From Actinoplanes sandaracinus (GTDB lineage: Bacteria > Actinomycetota > Actinomycetes > Mycobacteriales > Micromonosporaceae): a stretch of 64,000 nucleotides of DNA. This document shows positions 17,131 to 25,289 of this stretch, piece after piece. A model generated the notes under the pieces. It had not been told where the DNA came from and did not search any database. It worked only from the letters and a program-made list of their open reading frames with translations. The position numbers and the translations under genes are program-made. The stretch's first letter is position 1; every line of letters begins with the position of its first letter. The stretch spans positions 101,431 to 165,430 of the forward strand of contig NZ_JASCTH010000023.1 in assembly GCF_030009775.1 (NCBI RefSeq), in the 5' to 3' direction.

Positions 17131-17159
17131 TGCGGCGGCCCGGTGGTCGGGCCGCCGCA
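17131..17159. terminator. Hairpin terminator after RibD-like gene
   Basis: A perfect 12-bp GC stem (17131-17142 with 17148-17159) and a 5-nt loop, 17 bp after the stop codon. It may also serve the convergent sodN operon. Confidence 0.7.
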
Positions 17160-17254
17160 CCGATCAGGCAACTCGGATCAGCGAGGTCAGCTCAGCGCGA
17201 GCTGCCACACGTTGCCGTACTCGTCGGGAAACGCGGACACCGCCCGCGCGCATG

Positions 17255-17659
17255 TCAGCCCTGCTTCGTCTCCCAGAAGATCTTGGAGATCTCCTCGATC
17301 TTCGCCAGCAACTGCTCGGCGACCGCGGGGTCGGCGGAGCCCTTTGCGCCGCCGGCGCCGGCGAGCTTGGTGGCCTCGTTGAAGAGCTGGTGCAGGTGCG
17401 GGTACTTCTCGAAGTGCGGGGCCTTGAAGTAGTCGGTCCACAGCACCCAGAGGTGGTGCTTGACCAGCTCGGCCCGCTGCTCCTTGATGATCAGGGCGCG
17501 GGTGCGGAACTCCGGGTCCTCGTTGGCCTGGTACTTCTCGGCGATCGCCTTGAGCGATTCGGCCTCGATCCGGGCCTGGGCCGGGTCGTAGACGCCGCAC
17601 GGCAGGTCGCAGTGGGCGCTGACGACCGTGCGCGGGGTGAACAGGCGGGGCAGTCGCAT
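17255..17659 (-). CDS. sodN: Nickel-containing superoxide dismutase
   Basis: A 134-residue protein. Residues 16-26 read HCDLPCGVYDP, the nickel hook in which His1, Cys2 and Cys6 of the mature enzyme bind Ni. The first 15 residues are a propeptide that must be cleaved before H16. The remaining four-helix bundle (ARIEAESLKAIAEKYQ, HLWVLWTDYFKAPHFEKYPHLHQLFNEA) matches the family along its full length. It dismutates superoxide in the cytosol. The ATG overlaps the stop of the upstream flavin reductase (TGATG), so the two are co-translated. The maturation peptidase gene sodX, normally adjacent, is not in this window. Confidence 0.95.
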   Translation of the reverse strand: MRLPRLFTPRTVVSAHCDLPCGVYDPAQARIEAESLKAIAEKYQANEDPEFRTRALIIKEQRAELVKHHLWVLWTDYFKAPHFEKYPHLHQLFNEATKLAGAGGAKGSADPAVAEQLLAKIEEISKIFWETKQG

Positions 17660-18171
17660 CAGATTCCTTCGTCGGTAGAGGGTTCGTCGATGGAGGTGAA
17701 GAACTCGCGGTCGTGGTGGACGAGCCGGCCGTCGGGCGGGCCGAGCAGCACCTCGAGCACCGAGGCGATGACCACCGTCGACTCACCGACCGGGACGAGA
17801 CGCAACGGTGCGCACCGCAGGCCGGCCATCGCGCCGACCAGGATCGGCTCACCGGTCGGCAGCATGTCCCAGCCCTGACCGGCGGTGAAGCGCGGCCCAC
17901 CGGAGCGGGCGAAGTCGCGGGCCAGTCCGACGTGCCGGGGGCCCAGCAGGTTGACGGTGAAGCTCGGCGCCCCGAGGACCGCCCGCGCCGAGCGGGAACC
18001 GAGCACCGAGAACGACAGTGCCGGCGGGTCGGCGGAGACCGAGGCCACGCTGGAGGCGGTCAGGCCGGCCGGTCCCCCGGGGCCGGCGGCGGCGATCACC
18101 GCCACGCCGGTCGGATGGCGCCGGAAGGCGGCCTTGAACCGCTCGCCGATGCCGGTCTCGATGCTGAACAA
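17659..18171 (-). CDS. Flavin reductase-like (FMN-binding split-barrel) protein
   Basis: A 170-residue protein. It has the flavin-reductase split-barrel fold: FRRHPTGVAVIAA, GLTASSVASVSADPPALSFSV, SFTVNLLG and F-x-x-x-GGPRF, typical of NAD(P)H:FMN reductases that supply reduced flavin to monooxygenases. The start is taken as the TTG at 18171, preceded by GAGGG, because a SoxR-type promoter lies at 18207-18237 and would be inside the gene if the upstream start at 18264 were used. The stop overlaps the sodN start. A reductase generating reduced flavin beside a superoxide dismutase is consistent with redox-cycling stress. Confidence 0.85.
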   Translation of the reverse strand: MFSIETGIGERFKAAFRRHPTGVAVIAAAGPGGPAGLTASSVASVSADPPALSFSVLGSRSARAVLGAPSFTVNLLGPRHVGLARDFARSGGPRFTAGQGWDMLPTGEPILVGAMAGLRCAPLRLVPVGESTVVIASVLEVLLGPPDGRLVHHDREFFTSIDEPSTDEGI

Positions 18172-18206
18172 CTGTTTCCCTCGTTCCTCGGTGGCCGACC
18201 CGGACG

Positions 18207-18237
18207 ACGGTAGAACCTCAACCTGGATTGAGGTCAA
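18207..18237 (-). promoter_or_regulatory. SoxR/MerR-type promoter with 19-bp spacer and palindrome
   Basis: On the minus strand TTGACC (18237-18232) and TACCGT (18212-18207) are separated by 19 bp, the overlong spacer typical of MerR-family-activated promoters. The spacer region carries the inverted repeat ACCTCAA-N6-TTGAGGT (18215-18234), close to the SoxR box half-site CCTCAA. It drives flavin reductase-sodN. No soxR gene is in the window. Confidence 0.7.
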
Positions 18238-18321
18238 CCTCCGCGCCGGTGAGGCATCGCTCACTCCGGCCTCGAAGAGGGGGAAAGCCGCCGAGCGACC
18301 AGGACCCCGCCGGGAAACGAT

Positions 18322-18363
18322 GACGGCCGTGACTCCCGCGAATGCACGAAAGTCACGGCCGTC
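18322..18363. terminator. Hairpin terminator downstream of the exported Ig-like gene
   Basis: A perfect 13-bp stem (18322-18334 with 18351-18363) with a 16-nt loop, 19 bp downstream of the stop of the minus-strand gene ending at 18383. Confidence 0.6.
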
Positions 18364-18382
18364 GGCGATGAAACGGAAAGGG

Positions 18383-19198
18383 TCAGCGGCGGTGCGTGAG
18401 CGGGTCGCGCGCCGGCACGGTGCCGGCCCGGGTGACCGTGTAGGCCGACGGCGCGTCGGTCGCCTGGTCGCCGCGGATCCGGGCGTCGTGTTCCGGGCTG
18501 ATGCTCGCGACAGCCGGGCCGGCGTTGTCGACCTGATAGGTGCGGGTGAAGTCCCAGTTGTTGTCGGCGTGGTCCCTGATGACCGTTGACAGGGTCGTCG
18601 GGCCGTTGAGCCCGGTGGTGTCCCAGTACATGATCCAGGGAGCCTGGGTGAGCTTCCCGATGAGCCGGCCGGACTGGTCGTACGCCTCGATCCGGTCCAT
18701 GTCGGGGTCTCTCGGGAAGAACTGGAGCTTCACCACCCCGCTGACAGTGGCTCCGGCGCGGGGCTCGAGAAGCGTCAGTGGAGCATGGGTCTCCACCCGC
18801 ACCCGGGTGCTCGCCTCACCGATGCCGCCGTCGGCGTCGTAAGCGCGGACGGTGAGCATGACGTGCTTCTTGGTCTCCCACCGCGCGGACATGTAGAGGG
18901 TCAGCACCTCCGGCACCGGAGCGCTGAACGTGTCGGTGACGACGCCTTCGACCAGGACCTCCACCTTGGTCACGGTGACTCCGTCGGCGAACACCGGGCG
19001 GATCTTCGGGCCGTTGCCGATGAGCTGGCCGTCGGTCAGGCCGGTGCTCAGCACGAACGACTCGGCCCCGGCCATCCCCGCGGTGGCCGGCTGCTCGATC
19101 GTCGTGGTCTCGGAGTGGGCCGGCCGTGCCGCGAGCGCGGGCGTGGCGGCGAGAACGGTGGCCGCGGCCACGAGGGCTGCGGCGACTGGCAACTTCAC
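18383..19198 (-). CDS. Exported Ig-like domain protein
   Basis: A 271-residue protein. The GTG at 19198 has AGGAG upstream. A signal peptide (about 1-23, ending ALA-A) is followed by beta-rich modules: VTKVEVLVEGVVTDTFSAP, then LLEPRAGATVSGVVKLQFFPRDPDMDRIEAYDQSGRLIG, and TLSTVIRDHADNNW. These are the Big/Ig-like folds found in actinobacterial surface proteins that accompany glycosidases or cell-wall functions. No catalytic motif is visible, so it may be a binding or structural protein of the envelope. It is isolated between the flavin reductase promoter and the divergent ECF transporter. Confidence 0.7.
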   Translation of the reverse strand: MKLPVAAALVAAATVLAATPALAARPAHSETTTIEQPATAGMAGAESFVLSTGLTDGQLIGNGPKIRPVFADGVTVTKVEVLVEGVVTDTFSAPVPEVLTLYMSARWETKKHVMLTVRAYDADGGIGEASTRVRVETHAPLTLLEPRAGATVSGVVKLQFFPRDPDMDRIEAYDQSGRLIGKLTQAPWIMYWDTTGLNGPTTLSTVIRDHADNNWDFTRTYQVDNAGPAVASISPEHDARIRGDQATDAPSAYTVTRAGTVPARDPLTHRR

Positions 19199-19350
19199 GT
19201 CGAGTGATCTCCTTCTGTCCGAGGTGGAGGGCCGAAGGCTATCGGCCCGGTGCGCGGTGCGCGACCCGCCCGTCGGCCCGCCCCGCCGGCCGGGCGCTCC
19301 CCTATCGAGCAGATCACCGGCTCGAATGAGGTATGCCTATCCTTATCCGC

Positions 19351-21042
19351 ATGTCAGATGTGCTGCTGCGGCTCACCGGCGTGTCCGTGCGGCACGAGGT
19401 GTACGGCGAAGACGGCTCCATGAGCCACGGCCCGCCCCGCCCGCAGGAGGTCTCCGCCGAGCTGCGCGCCGGCGAGGTGGTGCTCCTGCTCGGCCCGTCC
19501 GGGTGCGGCAAGTCGACCCTCACACTGACCACCAACGGCCTGATCCCGCAGGTCGTCACCTCGCGGATGGACGGCACGGTGACCGTCGCGGGCGTCGACA
19601 CCACCGCCACGACCGTGCCCGGCTTGGCGGCCGATGTCGCCATGGTCTTCCAGGACCCGGACGCCCAGATCGTCACCGCGACACTGTTCGACGAGGTCTG
19701 TTTCGGCCCGGAGAACCTGCTGCTGCCGGTCGGCGAGGTGCTGGGCCGGGCCGAGGAAGCGCTGCGCCGCGTCGGTCTGTGGGAGCGCCGCGACGACGAC
19801 CCGGAGCACCTGTCCGGCGGCGGCCGGCAGCGCCTCGCCATCGCCTGCGCGCTCGCGCTGCGTACCCCGGTTCTGGTGCTCGACGAGCCGACCGCGAACC
19901 TCGACCCGGCCGGTGTCGAGGAGGTCTACCGGACGCTGCGGGAGATCGCCGCCGAGCGGGACCGTGCGGTGCTGCTGGTCGAGCACAATCTGGACGCTGC
20001 CATCGACTTCGTGGACCGGGTGATCGTGCTGGACGCGGCCGGCCGGGTGGTGCTCGACGGCCCGGCCCGCACCACCCTGATCGAGCACGTGGACGAGTTG
20101 GTCGCGCTGGGGGTGTGGCTGCCGGTGGCCACCCTCGCCGCGCTGCGGCTGCGGGCGGCCGGAATCGCGGTGGAGCCGCTGCCGCTGACGCCCCGCGAGC
20201 TGGCCGCCGTGCTCGACGAACATCCCACCCTGCCGCCGCCCCGGGCACGGTCCGCCGCGGAGAGCACGCCGGAGCCCTCCATCCGGGTACGGAATCTCAC
20301 CGTCCACCACGGACGCCACGCCGTCCTGCACGACGTCTCGCTGACCGTCCGCGCCGGCGAGTTCGTCGCGGTGGCCGGCGCCAACGGGGCCGGCAAGACC
20401 ACCCTGGCGCAGGCCATCGCCGGTGTGGCCGGCGCGCGGCGCGGCGCGGTGACGGTCACCGGGCCGGCCGGGTTCGTCTTCCAGAACCCGGAGCACCAGT
20501 TCCTCACCAACCGGGTCGAGGACGAACTGGCGTACGGCATGAGGGTCCTCCGCCTGTCGCCGGCCGAGATCGGCGCCCGCGTCGATGATCTGCTCGACCG
20601 CCTCGGCCTGCGGGAGCTGCGGACCGTGCACCCGTTCCTGCTCTCCGGCGGGCAGAAACGCCGTCTCTCGGTCGGCACCGCCCTGGTCACCAGGCCGAAG
20701 GTGCTGGTGCTCGACGAGCCGACGTTCGGCCAGGACCGGGAGCGGGCCGCCGAGCTGCTCGACCTGCTGGACGCACTGCACCGCGACGGGACCACGGTCG
20801 TCGTGGTCAGCCATGACATGCACCTGGTCGCGGAATACGCGACCCGCCTCCTCGTCCTCGCCGAGGGCCGGGTGATCGCCGACGGCCCGCCCGCGGAGGT
20901 CTACGCCGACGCCGCGGTCCTGGCCGCCGCGGGTCTGCGGCCACCGCCGATCGCGCAGGCCGTCCGTGCCCTCACCCACCATCCGGAGTGGCACGGGCTG
21001 ACCCGCCTGGCCGACCTGCCCGCGTGCGAGACGGCCCGATGA
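19351..21042 (+). CDS. ECF transporter ATPase with two fused ABC domains (YkoD-type)
   Basis: A 563-residue cytosolic protein made of two ABC ATPase halves. The first has Walker A GPSGCGKST, signature LSGGGRQR and Walker B VLVLDEPTAN. The second, from about residue 310, has GANGAGKTT, LSGGQKRR and VLVLDEPTFG. Both halves also show the Q-loop phrases VFQDPDAQ and VFQNPEHQ typical of energy-coupling-factor ATPases. ATP hydrolysis powers vitamin or precursor uptake through the membrane subunits encoded next. An in-frame ATG at 19333 exists, but its GAGG is only 1 nt away; the ATG at 19351 may be translated leaderless. The stop overlaps the next start (ATGA). Confidence 0.9.
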   Translation: MSDVLLRLTGVSVRHEVYGEDGSMSHGPPRPQEVSAELRAGEVVLLLGPSGCGKSTLTLTTNGLIPQVVTSRMDGTVTVAGVDTTATTVPGLAADVAMVFQDPDAQIVTATLFDEVCFGPENLLLPVGEVLGRAEEALRRVGLWERRDDDPEHLSGGGRQRLAIACALALRTPVLVLDEPTANLDPAGVEEVYRTLREIAAERDRAVLLVEHNLDAAIDFVDRVIVLDAAGRVVLDGPARTTLIEHVDELVALGVWLPVATLAALRLRAAGIAVEPLPLTPRELAAVLDEHPTLPPPRARSAAESTPEPSIRVRNLTVHHGRHAVLHDVSLTVRAGEFVAVAGANGAGKTTLAQAIAGVAGARRGAVTVTGPAGFVFQNPEHQFLTNRVEDELAYGMRVLRLSPAEIGARVDDLLDRLGLRELRTVHPFLLSGGQKRRLSVGTALVTRPKVLVLDEPTFGQDRERAAELLDLLDALHRDGTTVVVVSHDMHLVAEYATRLLVLAEGRVIADGPPAEVYADAAVLAAAGLRPPPIAQAVRALTHHPEWHGLTRLADLPACETAR

Positions 21043-21806
21043 GCGACTCGATCCTCTCGCTGCGCTCCTACAACCCGGTGGTGAAGGTTCTCGCCCCGGT
21101 GCCGGCCATGATCGTCGCGGGCCTGTCCCGGGACCTGTGGACGCCGGCCGTGTTCGCCGTGATCGGGCTGGTCATGCTGCTGATCGCCGGCCGGCCGCGC
21201 GCGCGCACCCTGGCCTGGCTGCTGGCCGGGCCGCCGCTGCTGGTCGCGCTGCTGACCGTGTCGTTCGGGGTGTGGACCGATCCGGCGCTGGTCGACGACA
21301 CCACGGCTGTCCTCGAACTCGGGCCGTTCACCCTCTGGTCGGGGGCGCTGGTCACCGGTCTGGCGACCGGGCTGCGGGTGGCCGCGGTGATGCTGCTCGC
21401 CCTGATCGCGGGCCTGACCACGGACGGGACCGACCTGGTCCGGTCGATGATCGCGCACCTGCGGATGCCCTACCGGATCGGGTACGCGGGGTTCGCGGCG
21501 ATGCGGTTCGTGCCCCGGTTCCGGCGCGACCTGGAGATCATCCGGCTGGCTCACCGGGTGCGCGGGGTGGACGGCGGGCGCGGGCCGGTCGCCACGCTGC
21601 GCCGGTACAGCGGGTACGCCGTGCCGCTGTTGGCCGGGGCCATGCGGCACGGTGACCGGGTCTCGCTGGCGATGGAGGCGCGTGGGTTCGGGGCGCATCC
21701 GACCCGTACCGAACGCCGTCACGTCCCGCTGCGTGCCCGCGACGCCGTACTCGCGCTCTGGCTCGTCGCCGTGTGTTTCGTTCCCCATCTCACTGGAGTC
21801 CTCTAG
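21039..21806 (+). CDS. ECF transporter transmembrane T component (EcfT / YkoC-type)
   Basis: A 255-residue membrane protein with about five hydrophobic segments. It begins with the EcfT-typical NPVVKVLAP and contains, in the cytosolic coupling region, the alanine-arginine-glycine motif MEARGFG near residue 220, plus R-F-V-P-R-F around 160. The T component couples the ATPase to the substrate-binding S subunit. The ATG at 21039 overlaps the ATPase stop, and the TAG is immediately followed by the S-component ATG, so the three genes form one tight operon. Confidence 0.9.
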   Translation: MSDSILSLRSYNPVVKVLAPVPAMIVAGLSRDLWTPAVFAVIGLVMLLIAGRPRARTLAWLLAGPPLLVALLTVSFGVWTDPALVDDTTAVLELGPFTLWSGALVTGLATGLRVAAVMLLALIAGLTTDGTDLVRSMIAHLRMPYRIGYAGFAAMRFVPRFRRDLEIIRLAHRVRGVDGGRGPVATLRRYSGYAVPLLAGAMRHGDRVSLAMEARGFGAHPTRTERRHVPLRARDAVLALWLVAVCFVPHLTGVL

Positions 21807-22358
21807 ATGAAGACCTTGACCACCCGCTACCTGATGGCCTGCGCCGCGATCGGCGCGGCCACCGGCGTCCTGCTGATACCCGCCTTCTTCGTGTCCTTCA
21901 CGATCTCCGCGGCGGCTCCGCTGGCCTACGCGGCGATGGCCGGTGTGTGGTTCCTCGGGCCGGTCGTCGCGCTCGCCGTGCTGCGCCGGCCCGGCGCCGC
22001 GGTGCTGACCATGCTGCTCGCGGGCATCATCAACATCGCGTCCCCGGCCGGGCCGAGCGCCATCGTGACCAACCTGATGGTCGGCGCCGCGCTGGAGGTG
22101 GGCTTCCTGGTCACCCGGTACCGGATCTGGCGGCCGTGGCTGTTCTACGTGATGGGGGTGCTGTTCCAGGCCTACTACGCGATCAGCGCCTACGCGTACT
22201 TCAACATCGACGACATGACGGTCGCGGCGCAGGCGGGCTTCTTCGTCCTGCTGCTCGGGAGCACGCTGGCCTTCATCAAGATCGGTCTGGTGATCGCCGG
22301 GCGGCTGGCCGCGGCCGGCGTGGCCCGCGGCATCGCGCCGGTGTCAGCCGCCCGATGA
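21807..22358 (+). CDS. ECF transporter substrate-binding S component (YkoE-like)
   Basis: A 183-residue protein that is nearly all membrane (about six segments). Phrases such as LLIPAFFVS, NIASPAGPSAIVTNLMVGAALE and LFYVMGVLFQAYYAISAYAYFN resemble the YkoE family, the S component of the thiamine-precursor ECF transporter whose ATPase (YkoD) is likewise a two-domain fusion. Substrate is therefore likely hydroxymethylpyrimidine or thiamine, but this is inferred and I found no TPP riboswitch upstream of the operon. Its last 15 bp overlap the 3' end of the convergent lipoprotein gene. Confidence 0.8.
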   Translation: MKTLTTRYLMACAAIGAATGVLLIPAFFVSFTISAAAPLAYAAMAGVWFLGPVVALAVLRRPGAAVLTMLLAGIINIASPAGPSAIVTNLMVGAALEVGFLVTRYRIWRPWLFYVMGVLFQAYYAISAYAYFNIDDMTVAAQAGFFVLLLGSTLAFIKIGLVIAGRLAAAGVARGIAPVSAAR

Positions 22359-22898
22359 GCCGGTGGCGCCGGTGACCGTGGAGGAGCCGCTGCTGCCGCG
22401 TCCCACCACATTGGTCTTGACGGTGCCGTTGGCGACGAGGCCCTTGTCCTTGAGCCCGAACGCTCTCCGGGAGGCCCGGTCCTCGGGCGGGAAGTTGTCG
22501 CCCCCGTCCAGCCGGTCCCCCGGTGAGAGGTTCCGGGGATATCCGGTGGAGTGCCAGAGGAAGTAGAGGCCGCCCGGGCTGCCTTCGTCGGAGCAGTACT
22601 CCTCGCCGGCGATGTCACCGAATTCGTCGGCGCAGTAGAAGACCTGGTCCTCCTCGGACCCCTCCTCCTCGTAGGTGATTTCTTCGCCGGACGAGCCCGA
22701 CGAGCCCGACGAGCCCGACGAGCCCGACGAGCCCGACGAGCTCGACGAGCCGGATGAACCGGATGAGTCGGAGGAGTAGGACACGTCCCATTCCGGCTCG
22801 GGCTCCGGGCTGTCGCAGGCCGCGACCCCACCCGCCGCCAGAGCGAGAAAAGTGGCCGTCAATGCGACCTGGCGCGAGCTGATCCGGCGGACGTTCAT
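22344..22898 (-). CDS. Ser/Gly-repeat lipoprotein of unknown function
   Basis: A 184-residue protein. The signal peptide ends with a lipobox (VAAC, C28), so the mature protein should be lipid-anchored outside the membrane. Mature residues 40-70 are a low-complexity Ser-Ser-Gly run encoded by near-perfect 9-bp repeats, followed by an acidic stretch. A compact part with two cysteines follows (FYCADEFGDIAGEEYCSDEG...LYFLWHSTGYPRNLSPGDRL), then an Arg-containing segment and a second Gly/Ser tail. The Cys pair and aromatic segment suggest a small folded domain. Function is unknown. It is divergent from the STAND ATPase gene and overlaps the YkoE-like gene by 15 bp at the 3' ends. Confidence 0.7.
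   Translation of the reverse strand: MNVRRISSRQVALTATFLALAAGGVAACDSPEPEPEWDVSYSSDSSGSSGSSSSSGSSGSSGSSGSSGSSGEEITYEEEGSEEDQVFYCADEFGDIAGEEYCSDEGSPGGLYFLWHSTGYPRNLSPGDRLDGGDNFPPEDRASRRAFGLKDKGLVANGTVKTNVVGRGSSGSSTVTGATGSSGG
22690..22743. repeat. Tandem 9-bp repeats encoding Ser-Ser-Gly
   Basis: Five perfect copies of GACGAGCCC (22690-22734) and one copy with one change, degrading over the next about 30 bp. It lies inside the lipoprotein gene, each copy adding Gly-Ser-Ser in frame. Copy number is likely to vary between strains without shifting the frame. Confidence 0.85.
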
Positions 22899-23015
22899 AC
22901 GCAGCAGGTTAGGGCAGCCGGGCTACCGCTCCGATGGGCCGAGTGGCGCAGATCAGCCCACCGTGCCGGTGCGGCAGTGGGGCGTTCGGCGGGGGTACTG
23001 GGTATCTTCCTGCGC

Positions 23016-25157
23016 GTGTTCATCGGACGCCAGGCTGAGTTGCGGACCCTGCACACCGCGCTCCTGGAGGGCGGGGCGTGCGTGCTGGCCGGTCCGCCGG
23101 GCATCGGCAAGACGTCGCTCGCGGCGGAGTACGCCGAGCGCAACGAGTCGGCCCATCCGGCCGGAGTCTGGCGGGTGAGCCTCGCCGGCAGCAGCGCCGA
23201 CGCGGGGGAGATGGCCGCCACCCTCGCCGCCGGACTGCGCGCCCAGATGGGGAATCCGCGAGTCGACGACATCGTCGATGCCTTCGCCGAACGGGTCGCG
23301 GGTGAGCCGGAGCCGAGCCTGCTGGTCGTCGACGACATCCCGGGAGAACTCACCGCAGCCCTGGTCGACCGGCTGTCGGTGCCCCCTGCGGGCCGGCGTC
23401 TGCGGACCGTCCTGATCACGAACTGGCCCGTTCCGGACGCTTCCGTGACCACGCTCCCACTCGGCCCGATGACCACGGACGAGGCGGCCGGACTGCTCGG
23501 CGAGGATGGCGAGGAACTCGCCGAGTTGCTCGGCAGGCGCCCGCTGGCCCTGCGACTGGCCGCGCTGAGCCTGCGCAAGCAGAGCCCCGCCGAACTGGCC
23601 GACCGGCTCGCGGCCGCACCGGCCCCGGTCGCCGAACTGCTGAAGGACCGTTTCGACGGACTCGGTGAGGCGGCCTGCCGGGTGCTGCGGTTCTCGGCGC
23701 TCAGTTCGCCCGCGGCTCTGCCGCCCGGGCTGCTGCGGCTGCTCCTCGGCCGGCCCGCGGCGGAGGAGGCGGTCGACGAACTGCACCGGGAGCTGCTCGC
23801 CGTGCCCGCTGACGGCGCCTGGCAGGTGCACGCGCTGGTCCGCGACGCCGCCCGCCGGCATCTGCCACCGGTCGACTGGACCGGGCTCGCCCGGCGGATG
23901 GCCGACGCGGTGATCGACCATCCCTGGTCCGAGCCGGTCGAGTCGTCGCTGGTCACCCGGCATGCCGCCCGGCTCGCCGGGCGTCCCGACCTGCCCGGGG
24001 CCATGGTGGACCGCCTGCACCGCCGGGTGGTCGCGCTGCACGAACCGGCGCTGGCCCTGCCGCACCACCGCGAACTGGCGCGACGGAACTTCGACGATCC
24101 GGCCGTCCTGGTCGCGGCCGCCGAGTGCTTGCGTGCCGGCGGAGAGCCGGCCGAGGCAAGCGAGTGCGCGGAACAGGCGGTGCCGCTCGCCACCGACCCG
24201 GCGTTGCGGAGCCGGGCCCGGCTCCTGCTCGCCGAGAGCCTGGACGATCTCGGCGAGGCCGGCCGGGCCGACCACTTGTGGACCCTGCTGGCCTCGGAGG
24301 ACGGGACGGATCTGCCCTTCCTGCGGTCACGCCGGTTGCGCGGTGACCATCAGGAGGCCCGGCGGGGCCTGGCCGAGCTGATCGACCGGCTCGGGATCGG
24401 TTCGGCCGCGTTCCACCAGGTGCGGGCCGCCCAGTTGGAGCTGGCCCGGACCGAGATCGAGGACGGCGCACAGGCGGAGGCCCGGCGACGCGCGGTACGG
24501 GTGATCGCCGCCCACGCCCACCCCGGCCTGAGCGGTCACGCCGACGTGGCCGAGGCGGTCCGGGTGCTGCTTGACCCTCGGCTCACCCCGGCCCTGACCG
24601 ACCCGAAGGAGGACCGCCCGGCCTGGGAGGAGTCGGCCGGGGAGTTACGGCGTCTCCGCGATCGGTACGCCGCGAGTCACGGCCCCCGGCACAGCCTGGC
24701 CCTGGCGCTCGCGGTCGCGCGCGCGGAGGCGCTGACCGCCCTGGGCCGGCCGGGTGACGCCCGGCAGGAGCTGGAGGCGGTCCACGACGACCTCTTCGAC
24801 CGGTTCGCCCGGGAACACCCGGCACGGTTCCGGGCCGAACTGGTGCTGGGCGTCGCCGCCGCCCGCAGCGGCCGGAACTCCGACGCCGCGGAACACTTCG
24901 CCGGCGCCTTCCACGGGTTCGGCGTGGCCCTCGGCGCCACGCACGCCAACACGCTCCGCGCCGAACTGGCCCTCGGTGTCGCTCTCAAACTGACCGGCCG
25001 GCGGGGCGCCGCACGGCACATGCTGCACGTGTTGCGGCACGCCCCCGCCAGCGCGGGAATCGGCACCGAGTTGTTCGTGCAGAGCGCCTTCGGATCCGGG
25101 TTGAGCGTGTTCCCGTCCTGGCTGTGGCGGCGGCTGACACCCCAGAACCGCGAGTAG
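23016..25157 (+). CDS. STAND-type ATPase (NB-ARC-like) with C-terminal helical repeats
   Basis: A 713-residue protein. The GTG at 23016 precedes FIGRQAELRTL, the conserved start of actinobacterial STAND modules. Walker A is GPPGIGKTS (about residues 26-34) and Walker B is LLVVDDIP (about 102-109), followed by an arginine-rich sensor and winged-helix-like region (about 150-260). From about 330 to the end are alpha-helical TPR-like repeats (AAECLRAGGEPAEASECAEQAV and similar). STAND proteins are nucleotide switches that sense a ligand through the repeats and oligomerise. No separate effector domain such as a nuclease, TIR or SARP DNA-binding domain is visible. A TATCTT at 23003-23008 could be a -10 giving a leaderless message. 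Confidence 0.75.
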   Translation: MFIGRQAELRTLHTALLEGGACVLAGPPGIGKTSLAAEYAERNESAHPAGVWRVSLAGSSADAGEMAATLAAGLRAQMGNPRVDDIVDAFAERVAGEPEPSLLVVDDIPGELTAALVDRLSVPPAGRRLRTVLITNWPVPDASVTTLPLGPMTTDEAAGLLGEDGEELAELLGRRPLALRLAALSLRKQSPAELADRLAAAPAPVAELLKDRFDGLGEAACRVLRFSALSSPAALPPGLLRLLLGRPAAEEAVDELHRELLAVPADGAWQVHALVRDAARRHLPPVDWTGLARRMADAVIDHPWSEPVESSLVTRHAARLAGRPDLPGAMVDRLHRRVVALHEPALALPHHRELARRNFDDPAVLVAAAECLRAGGEPAEASECAEQAVPLATDPALRSRARLLLAESLDDLGEAGRADHLWTLLASEDGTDLPFLRSRRLRGDHQEARRGLAELIDRLGIGSAAFHQVRAAQLELARTEIEDGAQAEARRRAVRVIAAHAHPGLSGHADVAEAVRVLLDPRLTPALTDPKEDRPAWEESAGELRRLRDRYAASHGPRHSLALALAVARAEALTALGRPGDARQELEAVHDDLFDRFAREHPARFRAELVLGVAAARSGRNSDAAEHFAGAFHGFGVALGATHANTLRAELALGVALKLTGRRGAARHMLHVLRHAPASAGIGTELFVQSAFGSGLSVFPSWLWRRLTPQNRE

Positions 25158-25289
25158 CCGGCCGCGGCGGCGGAGCATGGCGACTGTCGCCGACCGGGAC
25201 GGCGAGGGAGTGCGGGCACACAGAGGGCCGTGACTATTCGTAGTATTCGCTGGATTGATCACGACAGGGCTGTGGAAGGGATACCTCCG

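Noticed and set aside
19208..19350. A TPP riboswitch upstream of the YkoE/D/C-like transporter
   Set aside because: I could not find the conserved CUGAGA or ACCUGA-like blocks of the thi-box in this interval.
19354..20994. A long minus-strand open frame across the ECF ATPase
   Set aside because: It lies antisense to the two ABC domains with complete Walker motifs and has no homology-like sequence itself.
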